From positions 1,364,001-1,428,000 of the forward strand of contig NZ_CP029758.2 of the NCBI RefSeq assembly GCF_004006395.2: 64,000 bases of DNA, given 5' to 3'. Shown here in pieces: positions 27,151 to 36,256 of the stretch. The position numbers and the translations under genes are program-made. Below the pieces are notes generated by a model. That model saw only the letters and a list, made by a program, of their open reading frames with translations. It had not been told where the DNA came from and did no database searches. Origin of the DNA: Clostridium sp. AWRP. GTDB lineage: Bacteria > Bacillota > Clostridia > Clostridiales > Clostridiaceae. How positions within the stretch are numbered: position 1 is the stretch's first letter; every line of letters starts with the position of its first letter.

Positions 27151-27179
27151 TTGACGGTATATAACTTATGTAATATTAT
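27151..27179 (+). promoter_or_regulatory. Candidate acpP promoter
   Basis: TTGACG (27151-27156), 17-base spacer, TATTAT (27174-27179), about 30 bases before the ATG. A strong match, suggesting acpP is transcribed separately from plsX. Confidence 0.7.
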
Positions 27180-27210
27180 TTATGTATGAAAAATTTTTGG
27201 AGGCGAAATT

Positions 27211-27444
27211 ATGATTTTTGAAAAAATACAAAAAATAATATCTGAACAACTTGGAATTGGCTCTGATGAAATAAAAATGGAATCATCTTTTATTGACGAT
27301 TTAGGTGCAGATTCCCTTGATATCGTTGAGTTAATAATGGCTCTTGAAACAGAGTTTGATATTGAAATACCAGACGAAGAAGCTGAAAAGGTAAAAACAG
27401 TGGGAGATGTAGTTGAGTACATAAAAGCTCATACTGAAGAATAA
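27211..27444 (+). CDS. acpP: Acyl carrier protein
   Basis: Small acidic four-helix carrier of fatty acyl chains, 77 residues. The phosphopantetheine attachment serine is in GADSLDIVELI, with the standard FIDDLG before it and the acidic C-terminal helix after. TTGGAGGCG precedes the ATG. Located between plsX and rnc. Element A copy 3 begins right at its stop codon, so its transcript carries that structure in the 3' untranslated region. Confidence 0.97.
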   Translation: MIFEKIQKIISEQLGIGSDEIKMESSFIDDLGADSLDIVELIMALETEFDIEIPDEEAEKVKTVGDVVEYIKAHTEE

Positions 27445-27561
27445 ACAGAGTTCTTGGCATCAGGTGGAGTTTTTAACTCCACCTGATGCTTAGAAATCGT
27501 TATCCAGGGACGTATCTGCTCTTTACTCCAAGGAGTATTAGAGCAGATAGTCATCGGATAA
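27441..27561 (+). repeat. Structured element A, copy 3
   Basis: Most regular copy. P1: TTCTTGGCATCAGGTGGAG with CTCCACCTGATGCTTAGAA; outer helix TTATCC (27500-27505) / GGATAA (27556-27561); inner hairpin TCTGCTCT..ACTCC with GGAGT..AGAGCAGA. It starts at the acpP stop. ATAAACAGAGT occurs at both ends (27441-27451 and 27558-27568), as if a second tandem unit began and was lost. Confidence 0.82.
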
Positions 27562-27576
27562 ACAGAGTATATGCTT

Positions 27577-27606
27577 AAAAGTCCCGTTAAATCGGGACTT
27601 TTAATT
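27577..27606 (+). terminator. Terminator downstream of acpP and element A
   Basis: AAAAGTCCCG (27577-27586) pairs with CGGGACTTTT (27593-27602), then TTAATTT. A clear intrinsic terminator for the acpP transcript. Confidence 0.85.
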
Positions 27607-27705
27607 TAAATCTTTGATTAAGTAATGAATTTATTCTTGAGTTTGTTTTTTATATAGTTGGTCTATGGCAAACTGAAGAATAAACTTCAAAAGGAGAATT
27701 GGAAA

Positions 27706-28413
27706 ATGGAAGAGATAGGCTTTATTGAATTACTAGAAAAGAAATTCAATATGAGTTTTAGCAACAAGGAAATTATAGAAGTAGCTTTAACTCATAGTTC
27801 ATATGCTAATGGTAGAAAAAATATAAAATTCAATGAAAGATTAGAATTTTTAGGAGATTCTGTATTGCAGCTTTGTATATCAGAATACTTATTTTTAAAA
27901 TATAAAAGTAAACCTGAAGGAGAGCTTACAAAAAAAAGGTCTCTTATAGTTTGTGAAAATTCCCTTTATCATGTAGCTAAAAAGTGGAATCTTGGTAAAT
28001 ACATAAAAATGAGTAAGGGAGAAGAAATTACAGGGGGAAGAAAAAGAACTTCCATATTGGCAGATTGTGTTGAAGCCATTATTGCTGCAATTTATTTAAA
28101 TTTTGGATATGAGAAGACAGGAAAATTTATAATTGAAAACTTTCAAGATATTATAGAAAATGCTATTAAAAATAGAATAATAATGGATTATAAAACTAAA
28201 CTCCAAGAAACTTTACAAAAAGACGGGGATGTATCTATAGAATATAACCTCGTAAAATATGAAGGACCTCCTCATAGAAGAAAGTTTTATACTGAAGTGT
28301 GTACGGAAAAAAATGCTTTGGGCAGTGGTGTAGGATACAGCAAAAAGGAGTCAGAGCAGAATGCAGCTCAGGATGCTTTGATGAAATTAAATGTAAAAGT
28401 AAGTATGCTTTAG
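27706..28413 (+). CDS. rnc: Ribonuclease III
   Basis: Double-strand RNA endonuclease for rRNA and mRNA processing. The catalytic domain (about 1-150) has the signature NERLEFLGDSVLQL and the second metal site DCVEAIIAAIYL; the double-strand RNA-binding domain fills about 160-235. I use the ATG at 27706 because AAGGAGAA precedes it; the longer frame back to a TTG at 27658 lacks a ribosome site. 235 residues. Upstream of smc as in most Firmicutes. Confidence 0.96.
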   Translation: MEEIGFIELLEKKFNMSFSNKEIIEVALTHSSYANGRKNIKFNERLEFLGDSVLQLCISEYLFLKYKSKPEGELTKKRSLIVCENSLYHVAKKWNLGKYIKMSKGEEITGGRKRTSILADCVEAIIAAIYLNFGYEKTGKFIIENFQDIIENAIKNRIIMDYKTKLQETLQKDGDVSIEYNLVKYEGPPHRRKFYTEVCTEKNALGSGVGYSKKESEQNAAQDALMKLNVKVSML

Positions 28414-28431
28414 GAATGAGGATAAGTCAAA

Positions 28432-29499
28432 ATGAAACATTATATAATACCTATATTTGTACCTAATGAAGGATGCCCTCATAATTGTGTATTTTGTGAC
28501 CAGACTGCAATTACAGGAAATGAGGAAAAAGTTGATGCCTGTTTTACTAAAAATACTATAAATCAGTATTTAAAGACTATAAAACGAGAAAATTCTATAG
28601 TGGAAGTATCTTTTTTTGGAGGTACTTTTACTGCAATTCCTATGGAAAGGCAAAATGAACTTTTAAGTGTGGCTAAAGAGTATAAAGATAGAGGAGATAT
28701 AGATCTTATACATATGTCAACAAGACCAGACTATATAGACAAGAGTATACTGGATAACTTAAAAAGCTATTCTGTAGATGTTATAGAACTTGGTGTACAG
28801 TCATTAGATGAAGAAGTGCTTATAAAATCAGGAAGAGGACATTCTGCGGAGGATGTTGTTAAAGCATCTTCTCTTATAAAGGAGTATGGATTTACGTTAG
28901 GACACCAGATTATGCTGGGTCTACCTTCAGATACTTTCAAAAAAGATATGGAAACTGTAAAAAAATCCGTACTTATGAATCCGGATATATACAGATTATA
29001 CCCTGCTCTTGTAATAAAGGGAACTTTCATGGAGACCATGTACAAAAAAGGTGTATATAAACCTTATACATTAGATGAAGCAGTGGATATATGCAGAAAT
29101 TTATATTATATTTTGCGAAAAAATAAAATAAACGTAATAAGAATGGGACTCCAACCTACAGAAGAAATAAATGTAGGTAAAGATGTAATAGCAGGTCCTT
29201 TTCATCCTGCCTTTAGGGAACTGGTAGAAGGAAGTATTTACAATAATATGATAAAGGACAGCATATCAGAGTATTATGAGGGAAATGTAATTATAAAGAT
29301 AAACAACAGGGATATTTCAAAGTTGTATGCAAATAAAAGAAAATATTTCAATGAGATGAAAAAGAAATTTGGTAAATGTTTTGTAAAAGTTATTCAAGAT
29401 CCTTCAATTAGTAGGGAAAACGTAGTTATAATTGAAGAGGGAGTAACTAAATCCGTATCTATAGATGAATATATAGAAGATAAGTGTAAGGAAAGGTAG
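28432..29499 (+). CDS. Elp3-like radical SAM protein
   Basis: Radical SAM enzyme with the cluster motif CPHNCVFCDQ near residue 15, the GGTFTAIP glycine motif and the LGVQSLDEEVL strand typical of Elp3/YhcC-type proteins. It ends at 355 residues and lacks the acetyltransferase domain of true Elp3. Clostridial genomes usually carry it between rnc and smc. The substrate is unknown; tRNA modification is a guess from the family. ATG start, weak GAGGATAAG ribosome site. Confidence 0.85.
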   Translation: MKHYIIPIFVPNEGCPHNCVFCDQTAITGNEEKVDACFTKNTINQYLKTIKRENSIVEVSFFGGTFTAIPMERQNELLSVAKEYKDRGDIDLIHMSTRPDYIDKSILDNLKSYSVDVIELGVQSLDEEVLIKSGRGHSAEDVVKASSLIKEYGFTLGHQIMLGLPSDTFKKDMETVKKSVLMNPDIYRLYPALVIKGTFMETMYKKGVYKPYTLDEAVDICRNLYYILRKNKINVIRMGLQPTEEINVGKDVIAGPFHPAFRELVEGSIYNNMIKDSISEYYEGNVIIKINNRDISKLYANKRKYFNEMKKKFGKCFVKVIQDPSISRENVVIIEEGVTKSVSIDEYIEDKCKER

Positions 29500-29524
29500 A
29501 GTTTTTTAAAGGAGTGTGTGTATT

Positions 29525-29620
29525 ATGAAAAAGAATACTAGAGATAAAATGATGAAGGTAATGATAGTTTTTGTAGTGCTTATGTTTTTAGTTACGCTTC
29601 TTCCAATGCTTTTTAGATAA
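29525..29620 (+). CDS. 31-residue single-pass membrane protein upstream of smc
   Basis: Short ORF MKKNTRDKMMKVMIVFVVLM followed by FLVTLLPMLFR. It has a strong AAAGGAGTG ribosome site, a basic start and one hydrophobic segment (about 11-29). It resembles in shape the tiny Prli42/DUF4044-type Firmicute membrane peptides, but I cannot assign it firmly. It lies 25 bases after the radical SAM gene and 14 before smc, so it is in the same transcript. Confidence 0.6.
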   Translation: MKKNTRDKMMKVMIVFVVLMFLVTLLPMLFR

Positions 29621-29634
29621 GGGGCTGCTTTTCG

Positions 29635-32600
29635 ATGTTTTTAAAGAATATAGAGATAAGAGGATTTAAATCCTTTGCAGACAAGACGGAACTTATATTT
29701 AAAGGAGGAGTTACCTCTATAGTAGGGCCAAATGGAAGTGGAAAGAGCAATATTTCTGATGCAATTAAGTGGGTGCTGGGGGAACAAAGCGTGAAAAGCC
29801 TTAGAGGTGGAAAGATGGAAGATGTAATTTTTGCTGGTACTCAATATAGAAAACCAGTTGGACTATGTCAGGTTTCCCTTACCTTAAATAATGAGGATAA
29901 GAAGCTTCCTATTGATTATTCTGATGTAACTGTTTCAAGAAGACTTTATAGATCCGGAGAAAGTGAATATTACATAAATAATACTCAGTGTAGGTTAAAA
30001 GATGTAAATGAACTATTTATGGACACAGGTATAGGAAGAGAAGGTTATTCAATAATAGGACAAGGCAAGATAGATGCTTTATTGAGTGGAAAACCTGAAG
30101 ATAGAAGGAGTGTACTGGAAGAAGCTGCAGGTATTGTTAAGTTTAAGTGGAGAAAAGAAGAAGCAGAAAAAAAACTATCAAATACTGATGCCAATTTGGT
30201 AAGAATAGAAGACATTTTAGAAACTCATACTGAAAGGCTAGAATCACTTAAAGAGGAAAATGACAAGGCTAATGAATTTTTGAAACTATCAAAGAATCTG
30301 AAGGAAAAGGAAATAAATTTATTAGTTCATTCTATGGAAAAAGTAGAAAGTAAAATTGGAGAAAATCAAAAATCTACAGATTTTATGGATAAAGAAGTTA
30401 AAGAATTGAATTTAGAATTTGTGGATTTAAAATGTAAGATAACAAATGGAAATGAACAAATTGAGGATTTTAACAATAAAAGTTCTGATTGTAAAACAAA
30501 TTACTACGGAGACCGAGAACGTGTTCAACAAACAGAGGGTGAAATAAAGCTTTTAAAACAAAGAATAGAAAATTTAAAGGAAACTATAGAAAAAAATTTT
30601 TTAGAGTTAAAACAAATTGAAGAATCTAAGAAGAAAAAGCTGAAGCAGGTGGAACTTCAAAAAAATAGTATCTCTGTATTGAAAGCGGATAAGGATGAAT
30701 TGGAGAATAGTATATCTGAGTATAACGATAATATAGGAAATGTACAAAAAAATGCAGTAGAAAGAGAAGAATTATATAAGAAATTAAAGGATGATCAGAT
30801 AGAATATTTAAGCAATATATCTAACTTAAAAAATAATATATTTTCTGCTCAAAAGGAAATAGAGGACACACTAGATAAAATTAGCAATATGAAAAGTTCC
30901 TGTGAAAGTTATGTCCATTCCATAAAAATAAATGCTAGTACTAAAGATATGCTAGTTTCAAAAATATCTAGTATAAAAAGGCTAATATCGGATTATCAAA
31001 ATAAAGTTAAAGAGAATAAAAAGAAAATTTCAAAATCTAATACTAATCTTGTTTTAGAAGAAAAAAATCTTAAAGAATTAAATAGAACTTATAACAAATT
31101 AGAGGCAAATTATGCCGTGCTTTTGAATTTACAGCAGCACTATGAAGGATACAATAGGTCCGTAAAATCACTTATGAAGGATATAAAAGATAAGGCGGTA
31201 AGAGTACCTGAAAACAGCTGTTTTTTGCTTGGAGAGGTTATAGAGTTACCTAAAGAGTATGAAACTTGTATAGAAGTTGCACTTGGCGGTGCTATATCCA
31301 ATATAATAACTGAAGACGAAATTACGGCCAAAGCTCTCATAAAGCATTTGAAAAATAAGAATATGGGAAGAGCTACTTTTTTGCCCCTCAATATAATAAA
31401 TGGAAAAAAGATTTCTAATAGTGAAAGGTTTAAGGGTATAAGTGGATATATAGGCATTGCTAGCGAGATCGTAAATTATAAAAATAAATTTAGAAATGCA
31501 CTTGAATATGTACTTGGAAGAACAGTTATATGTGAAGACATGGATAGTGCACTTAAAATAGCTAAATTAAGTGGATATAGTTTTAGAATAGTTACTTTAG
31601 CTGGAGATGTAGTAAATTCAGGAGGATCCCTTACTGGTGGAAGTTTTCAAAAAAAGAGCAGCAATATAATAGGGCGAAAGCGTGAAATAGAAGAAAGTGC
31701 AATTAAAATAAAAAAAACAAGTGAATCCCTAAAAGATTTAAATGGAAAAGTACAAGAATATAAAAAACGTATAAAAGAATTGGATGAAGAAATTTTAGAT
31801 TTAAAGGAAAAAGGTTATTCTGAAAATATAGAATTGACTAAGATTCAGGGAAAAATAAATAATATAGATAATGAAAGCTCTAAATTAATAGAAAATATGG
31901 AAATATCAAATAGAGAGATAGATATTTTGACTAAAAATAAAGAGTTAAAGGAAAAAAATCTAGAGGATAAAAAGAAAGAATTAGAAAATTCTTTAGGACA
32001 ACAAAATAGAAATGACAGTTCTATTTCAAAAATAGAAGAGGAATTGGAAGAGAATAAAAGTAATATAGAGAAAATGAAGGAAAAACTTTTAGATTTCAAA
32101 GTAAAAAAGGCTCAATTAGATGAAAGTATCTTAAATAAAAACAGAGAGCTTAAGAGATTGACAGATGAAATACAAGAATTAAGCGTGAAAAAATCCAGGA
32201 TAGTTGAGCAAAATAAAGATTGTGAAAATAATATACATAATCAAGAGTTGAAGGTAAATGAAAATAAAGAAAAAATACAAGTTCTAAATAAAAATATAGA
32301 AATTTTGAAAAATAGTATAGAGGAAAATGATAAAGAACTTATAAAATTAAAGGATAGCGTAAAAAAATATAATGAAAAGTTAGAAAGTTTAACTCTTTTA
32401 ATAAATAAGAAAGAAGAAAAGCTTCATAAAGTGCAGGTAGTTTTAGCTAGGCTTAATTCCGAAAAAGAAAATATGTGTTTAAAACTAAAAAATGAAATTA
32501 AAATTACTTACGAAGAAGCCTTAAAGTATAAAAAGGACATAGAAAATTTAGATAAATATAATTCAGATGTAGTAAATTTGAAAAATAGTATTTCCAAATT

Positions 32601-33198
32601 AGGAATAGTGAATTTGGGTGCTATACAGGAATACAGTGATTTGAGAGAAAAAGTAACATTCTTAAGTACTCAAAGAGAAGATTTGGTAAAATCAAAGGAA
32701 GAGTTAAATAATGTAATAGATGCTATGACAGAAAAAATGAGAACCGTATTTAAGAAAAATTTTGATAGATTAAAAGAAAGTTTTAATGAAACGTTTAAAG
32801 AGCTGTTTAAAGGGGGAAGTGCAGATTTAATAATTACAGGTGGAGATGAACTTAGTGGAAATATAGATATAACAGTTCAGCCACCAGGAAAAAGGCTTCA
32901 GAACATAAATCTAATGTCTGGAGGGGAAAAAGGATTGTCTGCTATAGCACTTCTATTTGCAATACTTAAGATAAAACCTACCCCTTTTTGTATATTGGAT
33001 GAAATAGAAGCTGCCCTTGACGATGCAAATGTAGCGCGATATGCAAGCTTCCTAAAGAAATTTTCAAATGAGACTCAGTTTATTGTTATAACTCATAGAA
33101 GAGGAACTATGGAGGCAAGTGATGTGCTTTATGGAGTTACTATGCAGGAAAAAGGTGTTTCAAAAATTGTTTCTGTAAGTCTAAAAGATGAATATTAA
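29635..33198 (+). CDS. smc: Chromosome segregation protein SMC
   Basis: Condensin ATPase that compacts and separates chromosomes. The N-terminal head has Walker A GPNGSGKSNI, and the C-terminal head has the signature LSGGEKGLSAIAL-type motif (MSGGEKGLS) and Walker B FCILDEIEAALDD. Two long coiled coils (about 165-500 and 670-1010) flank the hinge (about 510-660, with GGSLTGGSF). 1187 residues is normal. ftsY follows, the standard rnc-smc-ftsY order. Confidence 0.98.
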   Translation: MFLKNIEIRGFKSFADKTELIFKGGVTSIVGPNGSGKSNISDAIKWVLGEQSVKSLRGGKMEDVIFAGTQYRKPVGLCQVSLTLNNEDKKLPIDYSDVTVSRRLYRSGESEYYINNTQCRLKDVNELFMDTGIGREGYSIIGQGKIDALLSGKPEDRRSVLEEAAGIVKFKWRKEEAEKKLSNTDANLVRIEDILETHTERLESLKEENDKANEFLKLSKNLKEKEINLLVHSMEKVESKIGENQKSTDFMDKEVKELNLEFVDLKCKITNGNEQIEDFNNKSSDCKTNYYGDRERVQQTEGEIKLLKQRIENLKETIEKNFLELKQIEESKKKKLKQVELQKNSISVLKADKDELENSISEYNDNIGNVQKNAVEREELYKKLKDDQIEYLSNISNLKNNIFSAQKEIEDTLDKISNMKSSCESYVHSIKINASTKDMLVSKISSIKRLISDYQNKVKENKKKISKSNTNLVLEEKNLKELNRTYNKLEANYAVLLNLQQHYEGYNRSVKSLMKDIKDKAVRVPENSCFLLGEVIELPKEYETCIEVALGGAISNIITEDEITAKALIKHLKNKNMGRATFLPLNIINGKKISNSERFKGISGYIGIASEIVNYKNKFRNALEYVLGRTVICEDMDSALKIAKLSGYSFRIVTLAGDVVNSGGSLTGGSFQKKSSNIIGRKREIEESAIKIKKTSESLKDLNGKVQEYKKRIKELDEEILDLKEKGYSENIELTKIQGKINNIDNESSKLIENMEISNREIDILTKNKELKEKNLEDKKKELENSLGQQNRNDSSISKIEEELEENKSNIEKMKEKLLDFKVKKAQLDESILNKNRELKRLTDEIQELSVKKSRIVEQNKDCENNIHNQELKVNENKEKIQVLNKNIEILKNSIEENDKELIKLKDSVKKYNEKLESLTLLINKKEEKLHKVQVVLARLNSEKENMCLKLKNEIKITYEEALKYKKDIENLDKYNSDVVNLKNSISKLGIVNLGAIQEYSDLREKVTFLSTQREDLVKSKEELNNVIDAMTEKMRTVFKKNFDRLKESFNETFKELFKGGSADLIITGGDELSGNIDITVQPPGKRLQNINLMSGGEKGLSAIALLFAILKIKPTPFCILDEIEAALDDANVARYASFLKKFSNETQFIVITHRRGTMEASDVLYGVTMQEKGVSKIVSVSLKDEY

Positions 33199-33201
33199 AT
33201 C

Positions 33202-33370
33202 AATTCACAATGCACGATGCACAGTTCACAATTAAGGATGATTTTCTTCCGTTAAAACTTCAGAAAATCTAAAATATAGTACCATTGAAGCAAAGCTTCA
33301 ATAAGTTTTAAATTTAAAATTTTTCGCAGCACAGCGGAGAAAAATCTACCGAAATTGTGAATTGTGAATT
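33202..33370 (+). repeat. Palindromic element B, copy 1
   Basis: Left end has TTCACAA twice (33204-33210, 33225-33231); right end has its complement TTGTGAA twice in tandem (33355-33368). Core hairpin GATTTTCT (33240-33247) / AGAAAATC (33262-33269). A further TTGAAGC / GCTTCAA hairpin follows. Begins four bases after the smc stop. Same family as 54964 and 57551. Confidence 0.8.
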
Positions 33371-33380
33371 CATTTAGGTT

Positions 33381-33430
33381 GTAATTTTTTTATTAAGTTA
33401 ATTTCTTACGTACGAAAGTTGAGTCAATAT
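33381..33430 (+). repeat. Repeat unit C, copy 1
   Basis: GTAATTTTTTTATTAAGT followed by a stretch ending TACGAAAGTTGAGTCAATA. The same blocks, with minor changes, occur at 55112-55164, also just right of an element B. Ends 30 bases before the ftsY start. Confidence 0.6.
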
Positions 33431-33459
33431 ACCTAATAAAATGAAAGGATGTGCCAAAT

Positions 33460-34371
33460 ATGCTAAAAGGATTTTTTGATAAATTAAAAAACGGACTTGA
33501 GAAAACCAAAAATAATTTAACTGGAAAAATAAGTGACATGTTAACTAGTGCTGTCAGTATAGATGATGACTTGTATGAAGAATTGGAAGAGATACTTATA
33601 ACAGCAGATATAGGTGTTGAAACCACTACTTATATTATAGATAAATTGAAAGAAAAGATAAAAGAGCAAAAGATAAAAGATCCTTCACTTATAAACCAGT
33701 GTTTAAAGGAAGTTATTATAGACATATTGGGGGATGAAAAAAATAATATTGAACCTGAAAAAACTCCTGAAATAATCCTTGTAATAGGAGTAAATGGCGT
33801 TGGAAAGACTACTTCAATAGGGAAAATGTCTTCAAAACTTAAAGATAGTGGTAATAAAGTAATTATGGCAGCTGCAGATACTTTTAGAGCAGCAGCTATA
33901 GATCAATTAGAGGTGTGGAGCAGGAGAGCCGGTGTTGATATAATAAAACATCAGGAAGGTTCTGATCCTGCAGCAGTTATATTTGATGCTATTCAGGCAG
34001 CAAAAGCACGAAAAGCTGATGTGCTCATATGTGATACTGCAGGTAGATTGCATAACAAGAAAAACTTAATGGACGAATTGAGTAAGATAAATAGGGTAAT
34101 AGACAGGGAATACAAAGAAGCATTTAAGCAAACTTTACTTGTATTAGATGCAACCACGGGACAAAATGCAGTACAGCAGGCAAAACAATTTACTGAAGTA
34201 TGTTCTATAGATGGTATAATACTTACCAAACTAGATGGTACCGCTAAGGGTGGAATTGTAATATCTATTAAACACAGTTTAGATATACCTGTAAAATTAA
34301 TAGGAGTTGGAGAAGGTATAGATGATCTCCAGGAATTTTGCAGCAGAGATTTTGTAGAGGCATTATTTTAA
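33460..34371 (+). CDS. ftsY: Signal recognition particle receptor FtsY
   Basis: SRP receptor GTPase that docks ribosome-nascent chain complexes at the membrane. The N domain (about 1-85) precedes the G domain with GVNGVGKTTSIGKM, DTFRAAAIDQL, DTAGRLHNK and TKLDGTAKGG. It has the short Gram-positive form, without the long acidic A domain. The ATG at 33460 is favoured over GTG at 33451, which would be one base from AAAGGA. 303 residues. Its partner ffh is at 34848. Confidence 0.96.
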   Translation: MLKGFFDKLKNGLEKTKNNLTGKISDMLTSAVSIDDDLYEELEEILITADIGVETTTYIIDKLKEKIKEQKIKDPSLINQCLKEVIIDILGDEKNNIEPEKTPEIILVIGVNGVGKTTSIGKMSSKLKDSGNKVIMAAADTFRAAAIDQLEVWSRRAGVDIIKHQEGSDPAAVIFDAIQAAKARKADVLICDTAGRLHNKKNLMDELSKINRVIDREYKEAFKQTLLVLDATTGQNAVQQAKQFTEVCSIDGIILTKLDGTAKGGIVISIKHSLDIPVKLIGVGEGIDDLQEFCSRDFVEALF

Positions 34372-34391
34372 AATCTGTTAAGTAAAAGTAC

Positions 34392-34420
34392 TTGACACCA
34401 TTCGCAAATTTTGATATCAT
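34392..34420 (+). promoter_or_regulatory. Candidate ylxM-ffh promoter
   Basis: Perfect -35 TTGACA (34392-34397), 17-base spacer, TATCAT (34415-34420), about 75 bases before ylxM. The best promoter match in the window. Confidence 0.75.
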
Positions 34421-34495
34421 ATATTTCGTTGGATGAAGCGCTTTTAATTTAGGCAATTCTATTTCTAATAAATTAATTTAAGTTGAGATGGTATT

Positions 34496-34831
34496 ATGGA
34501 AGAGAGAGTACAGCTTTCCATATTACTTGATATATATGGTAAGCTTTTAACTGAGAAACAGCAAGATGTGATGGATTTGTACTATAATGAGGATCTTTCT
34601 TTAGCAGAAATATCGGAACATACTAGTACTAGTAGGCAGGCAGTATATGATATAATAAAGAGATGCCACAAACTTTTATTGCAGTATGAGGAAAAGCTTC
34701 ATTTGTTAGAGAAGAATGAAAAGCTGAAAAAAAGTAAGCAATCTCTTTTAAAATTTATAGATTCATTATGCTGTAATGAAAATAAAGAAATGCTTAGTAA
34801 AATAAAGAATTACATAATAGATAATATTTGA
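34496..34831 (+). CDS. ylxM: YlxM-like helix-turn-helix protein linked to SRP
   Basis: Small protein of the UPF0122 (YlxM/p13) family, 111 residues. The sigma-70 region 4-like helix-turn-helix is clear: LTEKQQDVMDLYYNEDLSL then IAEISEHTSTSRQAV-like helices. It always precedes ffh in Firmicutes; streptococcal YlxM binds Ffh and stimulates SRP GTPase. The C-terminal third is a charged helix. Confidence 0.93.
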   Translation: MEERVQLSILLDIYGKLLTEKQQDVMDLYYNEDLSLAEISEHTSTSRQAVYDIIKRCHKLLLQYEEKLHLLEKNEKLKKSKQSLLKFIDSLCCNENKEMLSKIKNYIIDNI

Positions 34832-34847
34832 ATTTAGGAGGATTATC

Positions 34848-36197
34848 ATGGCTTTTGAAGGATTGGCATCTAAACTTCAGGAAACTTTAAAAAAGCTTAG
34901 AGGTAAAGGCAAACTTTCTGAAAAAGATATAAAAGATGCTATGAGAGAAGTGAAATTGGCACTTTTAGAGGCAGATGTTAATTACAAAGTTGTGAAAAAT
35001 TTTATTAAAAGTGTCAGTGAAAAATGTATGGGAGAAGAAGTACTAAAAAGTTTGACTCCAGCACAGCAAGTTATAAAAATAGTAAATGAAGAACTTACGT
35101 TATTAATGGGTAAAAATGAGAGTGGAATTGAGTATAATTCCAATGGATTGACTGTAATAATGCTTGTGGGACTTCAAGGTGCAGGAAAAACTACCATGTG
35201 TGGTAAATTGGCACTTCAACTTAGAAAAAAGAATAAGAAACCCCTTCTAGCAGCTTGTGATATATATAGACCTGCTGCAATAAAACAACTTCAAGTAGTT
35301 GGAAAAGAAATAGATGTTCCAGTATTTTCAATGGGAGATAAGGTAACAGCAGTAGATATATGTAAAGGGGCTTTAGAATATGCAAAAAACAACAATTTAA
35401 ATGTAGTTATAATAGATACAGCAGGTAGACTTCAAATAGATGAAGAACTTATGGGTGAATTGAAGCAAATTAAGGAAAATATAACCCCTGATGAAATTAT
35501 GCTTGTAGTAGATGCAATGACAGGTCAAGATGCAGTTAATGTGGCTTCCAGCTTTAACGAACAGTTAAATATAAGTGGAGTGATACTTACAAAATTAGAT
35601 GGAGATACGAGGGGCGGAGCAGCATTGTCCATAAGATCTATGACTGATAAACCTATAAAATTTGTAGGTATGGGAGAAAAAATGAATGACCTTCAAGTAT
35701 TCTATCCAGATAGAATGGCCTCGAGAATACTTGGCATGGGAGATGTGCTTTCACTTATAGAAAAAGCACAGCAGTCTATAGATAAAGAAGAAGCTGAAAA
35801 ATTAGGAAATAGAATGCTGAACAAGGAATTTAACTTTGAAGATTTTTTGGCTATAATGCAGCAGACTAAAAAAATGGGACCTATAAGTAAGCTTATGGAG
35901 ATGGTACCAGGAGTTAACATGAAGGAATTAAAGGGAGTAGATTTTTCCAAGGGAGAACAGGAACTTGCAAAAATCGAATGCATAATTAATTCCATGACAG
36001 TAAGGGAAAGAAAAAATCCTTCTATTATAAGTGGATCGTCTTCAAGAAAAAAGAGAATAGCATTGGGTTCTGGTACTACTATACAGATGGTAAATAAACT
36101 TTTGAAGGACTTTGAAAAAATTAAGAAGACTATGAAACAGTTAAATGGAATGAAAAAAGGGTTTAAAAAGGGACCATTTGGAAAAATGCCTTTTTAA
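34848..36197 (+). CDS. ffh: Signal recognition particle protein Ffh
   Basis: Protein part of SRP that binds signal sequences and 4.5S/6S scRNA. NG domain: GLQGAGKTT (Walker A), DIYRPAAIKQL, DTAGRLQIDE and TKLDGDTRGGAALS. The methionine-rich M domain runs from about 300 to 449 with LGNRMLNKEFNFEDFLAIMQQ and the RNA-binding SGSSSRKKRIALGSGTT. 449 residues, normal. The SRP RNA gene itself is not in the window. Confidence 0.97.
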   Translation: MAFEGLASKLQETLKKLRGKGKLSEKDIKDAMREVKLALLEADVNYKVVKNFIKSVSEKCMGEEVLKSLTPAQQVIKIVNEELTLLMGKNESGIEYNSNGLTVIMLVGLQGAGKTTMCGKLALQLRKKNKKPLLAACDIYRPAAIKQLQVVGKEIDVPVFSMGDKVTAVDICKGALEYAKNNNLNVVIIDTAGRLQIDEELMGELKQIKENITPDEIMLVVDAMTGQDAVNVASSFNEQLNISGVILTKLDGDTRGGAALSIRSMTDKPIKFVGMGEKMNDLQVFYPDRMASRILGMGDVLSLIEKAQQSIDKEEAEKLGNRMLNKEFNFEDFLAIMQQTKKMGPISKLMEMVPGVNMKELKGVDFSKGEQELAKIECIINSMTVRERKNPSIISGSSSRKKRIALGSGTTIQMVNKLLKDFEKIKKTMKQLNGMKKGFKKGPFGKMPF

Positions 36198-36256
36198 AAT
36201 AGAGATTTATTGATATGAAAGCCATATGCTTGAATATTTTAAGGAGGTGATTATTA

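Noticed and set aside
25841..27561. Element A as a T-box or known riboswitch controlling plsX or rnc
   Set aside because: No T-box sequence or recognised aptamer motif; copy 3 sits after acpP and before a terminator, not in a typical leader position.
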